Assembly: GCA_031546985.1 (NCBI GenBank)
Contig: JAVBJN010000026.1
Span: 1 to 64,000, forward strand
Source of the DNA: JAVBJN01 sp031546985
GTDB lineage: Bacteria; Bacteroidota; Bacteroidia; Chitinophagales; Chitinophagaceae
DNA: 64,000 bases
Direction: 5' to 3'
The notes beneath the pieces were generated by a model. That model saw only the letters and a list, made by a program, of their open reading frames with translations. It did no database searches and was not told where the DNA came from. A program made the translations under genes and the position numbers. The number at the start of each line of letters is the position of its first letter. The first letter of the stretch is position 1. Shown here in pieces: positions 52,129 through 60,176 of the stretch.

Positions 52129-52213
52129 TGCCCAGAACAGGAATCGAACCTGCACTCCCTTTCGAAAACAAGATTTTGAGTCTAGCGCGTCTACCAATTC
52201 CGCCATCTGGGCA
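52129..52213 (-). tRNA. tRNA-Leu (anticodon CAA)
   Basis: An 85-base tRNA. The acceptor stem TGCCCAG pairs with CTGGGCA, the D-arm has AATTGGTAGAC, the T-loop has GGTTCGATTCC, and a long variable arm (TTTTCGAAAG region) marks a class II tRNA. The anticodon loop is CTCAAAA, giving CAA and decoding UUG. The anticodon stem CTAGA/TCTTG has one T-T mismatch (second pair). No CCA end is encoded. Confidence 0.93.
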
Positions 52214-52473
52214 ATAATATAATGATGAAAATCATCACTATCTATCTAAAGAGCTGTGTTGCGGCTGCAACGGAGTGCAAATATAGTACGCGTTTTTGGA
52301 ATCCGCAAGGGGATTCGCAGGAACTATGTATTTTTTTATTTTTAACAAATAGACCTATCCTGGGTAAGGTTAACAAGAGATCTTCTCCAATACTGTTCCC
52401 GGGCCAATATCGAACTCCACCGGCCATTGGGACTTAATTGTGGTAAAATCTCCTTACTTCTCCCTCACCAATA
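52214..52473. other. Intergenic region upstream of tRNA-Leu
   Basis: This region holds the tRNA promoter on minus and, at its right end, the terminator of the MACPF gene. No gene or repeat was seen. Confidence 0.35.
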
Positions 52474-52503
52474 AACAAAGCCGGCCTATGGGCCGGCTTT
52501 GTT
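52474..52503 (-). terminator. Terminator of the MACPF gene
   Basis: AACAAAGCCGGCC pairs perfectly (13 bp) with GGCCGGCTTTGTT around TATG. On the minus strand TTTATT follows. It is 25 bases past the stop codon. Confidence 0.85.
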
Positions 52504-52527
52504 GGAGTTTTTAACTGTTCGGATCTA

Positions 52528-55500
52528 TTAAAAATCGCCGAAGATTACCATATCGCCTGGTATTGCGGCCGATTTAAATTTGATAACAGCATCTGGAAAT
52601 ATGAGGTTTTGCAATGCAAATACCGACACCTGGCTAAACGGTACGTTCAGTACATTGGTGATCTGGCCCGGTATCTGCGCATTGATGGCTTTATTGAGCT
52701 GTGCCTGCATATCATCGCAGCCGCAGGGACCACCGCCCGACATACGGCCATCGATACTTACCGATTTGTTGCTTATGTTGATGGCAATGTTCTGTGATTT
52801 GCCTTCGCCAGAAAGCGCAAGCGGCATCGCTGCGTTGATGGTTACTGTAATCTTGGTACTGTAGCTATGAGAGCTGGGTGTGGTCTTGCAGCCAATTATA
52901 CTGCACATGGTTGTATCGGTCTTGGTCACAAACGGGATGTCTTTTTCCTGTTTAAACATCAGCATCATAGTGCCCCTTCCGGTAGGCGCCACCGACATAC
53001 CAGATATCGACCAGCTTACTTCGTTAGACTCATTCATGTTCATGAACACACGTGTAACGATGGAGGTATAACCATTCGAGCTTCTGTCTGTAAGGCTCGA
53101 TGTGTCTACATTGCCGCGCACATTACCTTCTGTAAACTCTGAGTGCCAGGGTTTACGATCGGCAGGCGGGTTTACGCCCTTAAGCCGCCATCCGCCCTGG
53201 ATGCTGGCGGGCAGCACACTGTTAAAAAACACCTTGCTGCTGATGATGAGGCTCGAATCGTGCCCTGCTGGTATGGGCTCAGGCACATCATTGAGAAATG
53301 CCTGACTGTCGCTGAGTACCCTACGGCCGGCTGTTTGGATAAACAGTTGCAGAATCTGGTTATTGCCTGGTGTGGTAAGGGTTTTAAACAAAAACTCATT
53401 GGGCATAAGATCTGGCAATGTGCCAATATTGCTAAGATCGAGCGAGTTAATGATAAACACTACCGGGTTTTGCGAAAAATAGGCCTTCAACTTCATGTTG
53501 AACTCTACTTTTTCCTCATCCGACAGGTCCATGTTTTCTGCTGTAAAAGTACCCTCGGCCATACTGAGCATTACCGTATACACTTTGCTGCCGGGCTGGG
53601 CGGGATTTACCACACCTGTAATCCTCGAAATGGGAATGGTAGCTTTCAGGGTTTCTTCTTTAACAGAGATTGGCGGATCGCATTCTGCCGGTTCTTCCTT
53701 GATTTGCATGCACTCGGTAATGCTGCCGTTGATAAGGCAGGTGAGCGAAGCATGATTGGGGTTATTGGCCAGGAAGTTGAGGCTGGGGTAGCCATAGGTA
53801 ATATCAAACTTCTTGATAGCGTACACATTGGTTTTTACCTTGGTGCGCACCTCCATCTGTATGCGGTTGGAGAAACTGGGGTTCGACTTATACTTTTCGA
53901 ACTGCTTTACAAAACTTTCGTTGATCTTGCTCAGCGACATATTATACACCACATCCCAGTTGTTGGTAACGGTGCCACGGTCGGCCATCTTGGCTATTAC
54001 GTCTGTTGTACTGGGACGGTTATCGTTACCAGCAGCCATCATGGCCATGCGCATCATACCGTTTTTCAGGTTTGGGGGCATGGCTTCGTCGTTGATGCGG
54101 GCATCTACGGTAAAGGTGAGCGTAATATCTATCAGCGGACTGCTGAAAGAGAGATCTTTATTCTCGCCGGTATTCGGGAAAGAAAGCTCCCAAACTGAGA
54201 AGGGCGTAACCGCATTTACGTCTTTAGACCATGAAGTGCCTTTGTCGGCAAACAAGGGTTTCATGGTACCGCTTTCGTAATCGTAAGTCCTGTCGCGCGA
54301 TTCGGTGTAATAGGTCATTTTTTCGCGGTTGCTGCCCCTGTCCAGGAATGGATCGCCTACATAGTTAAGATCCAGCAGCACCACACCATTGGGGGTAGTG
54401 GCCCTGGTTTTGATAACCGGCACCACCGATTTTACCCGCACATTTACATACCGCGAAAACTCCCGGCTGTCGAGCCCTATAGCCACCCGGAACGCGTTGC
54501 CACCTGTGATTTCTGTAACGGGAATGCCCTCAATACGGTATTCAATAATGGTAGACTCGCCTTTTTGTAAACGGCCCATTTGTGTTTTGGCCACCACGGT
54601 ATTGGCATTCTGCCTGATGATGGCGCTCTGAAAACCGAAAAGGTCAAAGCCCTGGATGGGGGTAGATGCCTGCTGAAATTCGTAATGCAGGGCCTGGTCT
54701 TTAATCAGGAAAGCAGAAGACAGCATGGTGAGCATCTGGTTCTGCAGCATATCGAGATTGCTGGTAAGACCTACAAGGTCAACCGTTGAGGTATCCAGGT
54801 CATCGGCCTTAATATTGGTAAAAGTGGCTTTGATCTTTTTGAGATCTTCGGTCTGCTGGCGGGCAATATCCTTGAGGCGCTGGTTGTTAAACATTTCGCG
54901 ACCCAGTCTTGTTGCATTGGCACGGGCCTCCAGCATAGCTTTGCCGCGCAGCATGAGTATTTTGTAAGCAGCCAGCAGCGCATCTTTAGCCTCGCGGGCT
55001 TCGCCATCTTCGGGACCGCCGCCCAGTATGGCATCCAGGTTGATGAGCATTTCATCCCACTCCTGTTTAGACAACATAAGCGAGTCGGCGCCTTCTACAC
55101 CTTCCATAGCGGCTGTAGCATTGCGGATATCCTTGGCTGCGGCAGTGCCTGTCTGGTAAGCCGTGCCCAGTGCTGCCAGCACCTTTACGATCATTTTAAT
55201 TTTATCGATAATCTTGGCCAGTTCGGTCACTTCCTTTACCGCATCGGCACCGCCACCGCCACCGCCGGCAACTGCCGAAAACACGCCGGTAATGATCTCA
55301 AACGTTGCTTTAATGGCTTTCATGGTAATCCAGGTCTTTACCTTATTCTTATAGGTTTCGATAGCCCTGTTTACCACTTTTTGCTGCTCTTCTACTTTTA
55401 CCACCATCAGGTCTATATCCTTTACCGCCACCTGGTAGCTCTCTTCCTGGCTTTTGATGATGGCATCATAATAGCCCGACATCGATTGCTGGTAGTTGGC

Positions 55501-57495
55501 TGTGGTTTCGATAGAATCGGTAAGCGCCTTACCCGACGAAATGATATTCTGATTAAGCGTCTTGCCCACATTGATCACCAGCTCTTCTACCTTACGCAGT
55601 TCTATCATTTCCTGCGCGTGTCTGTACGCGTTGGATACATCTTTCAACAACCCGAGAATAGAGGATACACTGCTTTCATACTCTTTGCCTGGCAGTACCG
55701 GTACAAATGTACCCTGGTGCAGCACCATATTGTTGCAGGCCAGGTCGGTCGCTACCAGTTTAATGTTTTGCAGGGCAGCATCTTTCGTGTTCTCCGGTAT
55801 CTGCAAGGCCACCCATTCCAGCCCCGTTTTGAGGAAGCCCGGAATATCGGGATTCTTCTGCGCCAGGTTGCTGTTAAAGGCCAGTTGCAGGAAGGTGTAG
55901 GAAAATTGCAGGTTTTGTTTCATCAATGCCATATCGGCTGTGGGCGCCATTTTGCGGATATCGCCATCGGTAGCGATTACACCGCGGGCAGCACCTTTGG
56001 TTACCTTCGTTACCAGGCGTATACCATCTACCAGGGTGCAGGCATTGTCGGAGCTGGCAGAGCCTATCTGGCACACCCCAAAGAACTGAGCGCAATAGAG
56101 GAACTTCGCTGCTTTGTCTTTTAATGCAGCGGCATCTATTACTGCAATACTGCTCTGCGTTTCGGCCACAATGGCTTGTGCAGAGATCAGCACTTTTTTG
56201 CCGGGCACATTAAAGCTGCCGGTATCATCCTTCATGCTCATGAGGTTGGTGACCAGCGTAAACTGCTCTACCGTATCGGCCGCTACAAAACGAAGTGTTT
56301 CTGGTTTTATCTGTGGCTTGTATACATTGATGGTAGGTGTGGCGATGGTGGAGGCAAAACCATTAAAGCTACCGTTGCCAAACAGCTCATCATCATCGGC
56401 CCGGAAGTATTTTTTAAGATTGGGCCGTGTCTCCAGTGGAAATTTCTGCACCATAGCGCCCGATAGTACCCGGTTCCAGGCGCCACGGCGTTGCGTTTCT
56501 GCAAATAGGGTAAGCGTAGTAAGCTGGTAACCCACCGGCACCGATTGGGTAAAAAGGCTATCGAGTGCGGCAAGGCTTACAGGACTATCATTCTTAAACA
56601 TCGCAAAGATGCTATCGCCTTTAGACCATTCCGGCTCCTGCCACAGCTTATTGGTCAGGCTTTTTTTCACCGCTTTGGTATCGCCAAACGAAACGATATT
56701 GCCCGCTTCGGCAGCATAGCCATAAGCACCTTTTTTGGCACTGGTGGTATAGTAGGCAAAGTTGGCCGCTTTTTCGTCGGTAAAAGAATTGGAACTGCTG
56801 TTCATGGCCGTTTTAACCCTTGCAAAACGGTCGGCTTCGTATGCAAAAACCTGGAAGATACAGTTGCCCATTTCTATGGCCGATACGTAGTGCGTACCAT
56901 AATTAGTATAGAAATCGAGATACTCTTGTACAATAGGTTCGCTTATTTTTTTAGGGTCAAACTGGCTTGTTTCGTTAAGGCAGGGACGCAGGCGCGCCAA
57001 ACCCTGGCGAAAAGCTTCCTGCACACCCAATTGGGGATCGGGGTTTACGGGGTGCGCGTGCACCAGTATGCCCGAGAGGCCCGATGCATGGGTATGCGTG
57101 GTGTCTTTCCGGAACAGGCGTACCAGTGCATAACCACGGCCTTCTGCCGTAAGATCAACTCCCGTAAGGGTTTGCAGTTGTTTCAGCGCCGTAGCACGGT
57201 CGGCATCGCGCAGGAGCAGGGTGCCCGAAGAGAAATTAACTTCCTCGGTTTGCAGGCCCGGGTTCTGGATGCGCGCCGGAAAAACCTCGTTAAGCAGGTC
57301 TTCGGGGCGCTCATGCAGGGTAATAACCGGGTAGCTCCAGCTGCCCAGGGTTTCCGGTGCCTCCGGCTCATCTTCGAGCAGCGGTTGGGCGGGTGTTTCA
57401 AAAAGGCCGTGGGCATTGTCGGCAGATAGCCAGGAGGGGTCGTAACCGGCAAGTACATTGGTACTCATGCCAAGTCGCAAGGGACTGGTTTTCAT
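52528..57495 (-). CDS. Giant MACPF / helical pore-forming-like / P47-like TULIP fusion protein
   Basis: This protein has 1655 residues and no signal peptide (starts MKTSPLRLGMSTNVLAGYDP). Region 1 (1 to about 370): MACPF, with the signature YTNYGTHYV (Tyr199-Gly200-Thr201-His202-Tyr203). Region 2 (about 615-945): long amphipathic helices (IELRKVEELVINVGKTLNQN, KVEEQQKVVNRAIETYKNKV) enclosing a hydrophobic stretch, six glycines at 744-749 and a second hydrophobic helix (IKMIVKVLAALGTAY). This resembles ClyA/HBL-type alpha pore formers or the Tc-toxin TcA helices. Region 3 (about 1000-1140): beta-rich, with PFSVWELSFPNTG, recalling the TcA C-terminus. Region 4 (1178-1655): P47/OrfX-like TULIP features (NWDVVYNMSLSKINESF, PIPAGHDSSLIISSKVFF, final PGDMVIFGDF). 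It is probably a secreted or lysis-released toxin or membrane-remodelling protein; assignments beyond MACPF are inference. It stands alone, with its own terminator. Confidence 0.8.
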   Translation of the reverse strand: MKTSPLRLGMSTNVLAGYDPSWLSADNAHGLFETPAQPLLEDEPEAPETLGSWSYPVITLHERPEDLLNEVFPARIQNPGLQTEEVNFSSGTLLLRDADRATALKQLQTLTGVDLTAEGRGYALVRLFRKDTTHTHASGLSGILVHAHPVNPDPQLGVQEAFRQGLARLRPCLNETSQFDPKKISEPIVQEYLDFYTNYGTHYVSAIEMGNCIFQVFAYEADRFARVKTAMNSSSNSFTDEKAANFAYYTTSAKKGAYGYAAEAGNIVSFGDTKAVKKSLTNKLWQEPEWSKGDSIFAMFKNDSPVSLAALDSLFTQSVPVGYQLTTLTLFAETQRRGAWNRVLSGAMVQKFPLETRPNLKKYFRADDDELFGNGSFNGFASTIATPTINVYKPQIKPETLRFVAADTVEQFTLVTNLMSMKDDTGSFNVPGKKVLISAQAIVAETQSSIAVIDAAALKDKAAKFLYCAQFFGVCQIGSASSDNACTLVDGIRLVTKVTKGAARGVIATDGDIRKMAPTADMALMKQNLQFSYTFLQLAFNSNLAQKNPDIPGFLKTGLEWVALQIPENTKDAALQNIKLVATDLACNNMVLHQGTFVPVLPGKEYESSVSSILGLLKDVSNAYRHAQEMIELRKVEELVINVGKTLNQNIISSGKALTDSIETTANYQQSMSGYYDAIIKSQEESYQVAVKDIDLMVVKVEEQQKVVNRAIETYKNKVKTWITMKAIKATFEIITGVFSAVAGGGGGGADAVKEVTELAKIIDKIKMIVKVLAALGTAYQTGTAAAKDIRNATAAMEGVEGADSLMLSKQEWDEMLINLDAILGGGPEDGEAREAKDALLAAYKILMLRGKAMLEARANATRLGREMFNNQRLKDIARQQTEDLKKIKATFTNIKADDLDTSTVDLVGLTSNLDMLQNQMLTMLSSAFLIKDQALHYEFQQASTPIQGFDLFGFQSAIIRQNANTVVAKTQMGRLQKGESTIIEYRIEGIPVTEITGGNAFRVAIGLDSREFSRYVNVRVKSVVPVIKTRATTPNGVVLLDLNYVGDPFLDRGSNREKMTYYTESRDRTYDYESGTMKPLFADKGTSWSKDVNAVTPFSVWELSFPNTGENKDLSFSSPLIDITLTFTVDARINDEAMPPNLKNGMMRMAMMAAGNDNRPSTTDVIAKMADRGTVTNNWDVVYNMSLSKINESFVKQFEKYKSNPSFSNRIQMEVRTKVKTNVYAIKKFDITYGYPSLNFLANNPNHASLTCLINGSITECMQIKEEPAECDPPISVKEETLKATIPISRITGVVNPAQPGSKVYTVMLSMAEGTFTAENMDLSDEEKVEFNMKLKAYFSQNPVVFIINSLDLSNIGTLPDLMPNEFLFKTLTTPGNNQILQLFIQTAGRRVLSDSQAFLNDVPEPIPAGHDSSLIISSKVFFNSVLPASIQGGWRLKGVNPPADRKPWHSEFTEGNVRGNVDTSSLTDRSSNGYTSIVTRVFMNMNESNEVSWSISGMSVAPTGRGTMMLMFKQEKDIPFVTKTDTTMCSIIGCKTTPSSHSYSTKITVTINAAMPLALSGEGKSQNIAINISNKSVSIDGRMSGGGPCGCDDMQAQLNKAINAQIPGQITNVLNVPFSQVSVFALQNLIFPDAVIKFKSAAIPGDMVIFGDF

Positions 57496-58055
57496 TTGAA
57501 GGTTATAGGATTAGGTTAAAAAATAGGAAAATTTATTATTTCATATCTGGCAAGACATGAATATACGGAATAACATTTGGTGTATCTATATGATTAACAA
57601 TTAAGTAAATCGATAAAAACTGAACTGATTTGACAAATAATTGAATATCATGCGATAAAAAGATCGTTTAAACTGCTTTATGCATGGCATTAAAAACTTT
57701 ATTACTGGTGATGGGCGATGGCGAGAATGGCGCAAAGGATTGTAGGATCTTGCTGCCTGGCATTTCAGCATCAGGCGTAGCGGTGCTGCGGCATCTTTTT
57801 GCTTTAAGGTTTCATTGTTTTACAAATGGGCTGAGGAATAGAAAAACAGATCTTGTCTTTTGCGGTTTAATCCTGTACCTGCTCTCTTATGATGCTTAAA
57901 AGTGCTACAAAAAGTAGGGGAGAGATATGTTAAATTGAGTATGGCTTTAATGAGCGGATGAGATATGTCACCTTGTTATTGCCAGTGCCAGGGTCTGCAC
58001 ATGGTTGGTCTTTAGCCTGTAACATACAAGAAATGAAAACTGCAAAAGCAACGCT
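57496..58055. other. AT-rich divergent intergenic region
   Basis: About 560 bases between the MACPF gene (minus) and the next T9SS cargo (plus). No -7 promoter match was found for either gene. A 71-codon frame at 57684-57899 lacks coding character and is not called. Confidence 0.4.
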
Positions 58056-59126
58056 ATGAAAAAATTACAACTTACATGTTTATCGCTCCTCCTGCTGGTG
58101 ACGATAATGGCCCAAGGGCAAACCTTTACTTTTCCGCCAATAACTACGCCTGCCGGATGTAATCCTCCTGATAATTATACACTCTATTGTTCCTTTTCGA
58201 TAGAGAAAATTGTGGTTAGTCAGATCTACAGCGATAATGGCGTTACCGGTTCATTTGCATTTGAAGTGTATATAACCATTACCAATAATTTTGTAGGCAC
58301 ATTGATTAGCACGGGCGACTTTTACAATTATTCGCCGGCGCTTTATTCTTCGTTGCCGGAGGTGCCCGCATCTATTACCAATACTTCAAACATTATTCCA
58401 TTAGCTTCTACCACATTGGGTAATATCGCTACGAGCACCAATCCCACTTACAACGGATCGGCAAGCGCGCTGGGGCTGGTGCTTAACGGCACATATACCG
58501 ATCCTGATACGCTGGCTTTATTTGGCTATACAACAGCTACGCTGGTTGTGGATGCCCCATGTATAGGATCGCAGAATTTAAGCCCGGTAGTAATTCTGCC
58601 GGTTATCATGTCTCCGTTAAAGGCATCGGTTACGCAGAGCGGTGTTGCTTTATCCTGGACCACATTCAGTGAGTGGAACCATGCAGGTTTTCGCATAGAG
58701 CGGAGTACAGATGCCGCAATGTGGCAGCAGATAGATTGGGTAGCCAATACCAGCGGCGACCGGCATGACCAGGCTACCAATTATTCTTGCACAGACCGTT
58801 TTCCGGCAGCTGGTAAAAACTATTACCGGTTGGTGCAGACAGATAAAGACGGCAAAACTTTTCAGAGCAATACGGTAACGGCGTATGTAGCAAAGGAACA
58901 TGCACCGCAAGTGACGGTTTATCCTAACCCGGCAGTGCATACATTAACCCTTCAAACCTCGTTGCAAGAGGCTTTTCATTACCGGTTGTACACAACGGTT
59001 GGCACTGTAGTGGCAGAAGGGCACAGCACCGGCGGAAATGCATCGTTGGATATAAAGAATCTGGCCAATGGCCTGTATGTGTTAAGAATAGGGGATAGCG
59101 CTTATCCCGTTACGGTTTATAAATAA
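58056..59126 (+). CDS. Secreted T9SS cargo of unknown function
   Basis: This 356-residue protein has a signal peptide (MKKLQLTCLSLLLLVTIMAQGQ). The N-terminal half (about 23-190) is beta-rich, with several cysteines, and is not recognised. It is followed by an FN3-like segment (VALSWTTFSEWNHAGFRIERS, YYRLVQTDKDGKTFQS) similar to the one in the T9SS cargo at 49.3 kb, and a type A sorting domain starting VTVYPNPAVHTLTLQT and ending ANGLYVLRIGDSAYPV. Export and surface anchoring by T9SS are likely. It lies next to the MACPF gene but on the opposite strand, so a functional tie is not supported. Confidence 0.85.
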   Translation: MKKLQLTCLSLLLLVTIMAQGQTFTFPPITTPAGCNPPDNYTLYCSFSIEKIVVSQIYSDNGVTGSFAFEVYITITNNFVGTLISTGDFYNYSPALYSSLPEVPASITNTSNIIPLASTTLGNIATSTNPTYNGSASALGLVLNGTYTDPDTLALFGYTTATLVVDAPCIGSQNLSPVVILPVIMSPLKASVTQSGVALSWTTFSEWNHAGFRIERSTDAAMWQQIDWVANTSGDRHDQATNYSCTDRFPAAGKNYYRLVQTDKDGKTFQSNTVTAYVAKEHAPQVTVYPNPAVHTLTLQTSLQEAFHYRLYTTVGTVVAEGHSTGGNASLDIKNLANGLYVLRIGDSAYPVTVYK

Positions 59127-59142
59127 CCCCGCGTACCGGCAG

Positions 59143-59778
59143 CTACCCGGTAACTTTAAACATCCCCATCAGGTGCGCCAATGCCACAGCGGTAGGAACG
59201 TTGAGCTTTTCGAATATTCGTCTTTTATACGTATTGGCGGTAGAATACTGGATATTGAGGATGGTGCATATTTCCGGCAATTTATACCCCTTATTGATGA
59301 GCCGCGCAATCTCCAGTTCGCGTGACGAAAGATGCTCAAACGGGTTGCCAGTAACGCTTCCGTTGGTCTTATGCTGCAAAGATGCTTTGAGCCTGGCGGT
59401 AATATAGGTGCCGCCTTCGAGTACGGTTTTGAATGCGTGTACAATTTCGGCAGCGGTAGCCGATTTATGTAAAAAACTTTTTGCCCCCAGTTGCAGGCAT
59501 CTTTTGCCATAGATCTCTTCATTGTACATAGAAAAGATGACGATGCCCGAATCGGGAGAGGTTTGTTGCAGCCAATGCATAAGGCTTATAAAATCTGTTC
59601 CCGGAATGTTGATGTCGAGCAATATCATATCGTAAAAATTGGATTTTACGAATGTAATAAGCTCGTTTTCGGAGCTGGCTTCATCAATCTTCTCCGACAG
59701 GGCATGCTCCCGTACAATTGTTTTTATGCCTGCCCTTACAATGCTGTGGTCGTCTGCAATTAAGATTCTGGCCGACAT
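59143..59778 (-). CDS. NarL/FixJ-family response regulator, orphan
   Basis: This 211-residue protein has a receiver domain (1-120) with IADDHS at the start and phospho-Asp55 (MILLDINIPGTDF), then a LuxR-type helix-turn-helix (about 147-205: FEHLSSRELEIARLINKGYKLPEI, STANTYKRRIFEKL). No histidine kinase is adjacent, so its partner is elsewhere. It could in principle be an output for the orphan Hpt protein at 21.3 kb, but nothing in the sequence shows this. It is convergent with the T9SS cargo, with only 16 bases between the stops. Confidence 0.93.
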   Translation of the reverse strand: MSARILIADDHSIVRAGIKTIVREHALSEKIDEASSENELITFVKSNFYDMILLDINIPGTDFISLMHWLQQTSPDSGIVIFSMYNEEIYGKRCLQLGAKSFLHKSATAAEIVHAFKTVLEGGTYITARLKASLQHKTNGSVTGNPFEHLSSRELEIARLINKGYKLPEICTILNIQYSTANTYKRRIFEKLNVPTAVALAHLMGMFKVTG

Positions 59779-60176
59779 GTTTTTAGATTTGGTGAAGTAA
59801 TGGTGGCGATGCCAGCCTGGGCCGGTAGCTGCCGGTTAACATGTTCTCTAAACCATTTAATAACTGTAGCCAATGTATCATGCGTATACATTTTATGGGT
59901 TGATCAAATGTATGCTACAATATCTGCCGGGTCGGGAACCGGCGTAAAAAGATATAAAGGCCGATAATGGTTTAACGGTCTTATATATATCTAATATAGT
60001 TAAAACTGCTACAAAATAAAAATACACTCCTTGTTATATTCGTTTATGGTTGTTATTCAATGTATTTATGTATGCATCTATTTGTGTGATTTCAGATAAA
60101 TCCTTTACCGTTAAGAAGTTATTCGTTGTGTAATTCTGGTATGGTCATTTGTTTAATATAGTTAAAAATATAACTT
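59779..60176. other. AT-rich intergenic region between the NarL-type regulator and arylsulfatase 2
   Basis: About 400 bases divide two divergent genes. The right part is very AT-rich and carries several TATAGTTAAAA runs before the sulfatase ATG. No promoter match, repeat or gene was found. Confidence 0.4.

Noticed and set aside
57684..57899. 71-codon frame on plus between the MACPF gene and the T9SS cargo
   Set aside because: No promoter, no recognisable motif and an irregular Cys/Arg/Leu composition; it lies in an AT-rich intergenic region and looks like chance.
59143..59778. The NarL-type regulator as part of the MACPF or T9SS cargo operon
   Set aside because: It is convergent with the T9SS cargo and separated from the MACPF gene by it, so shared transcription is not possible.
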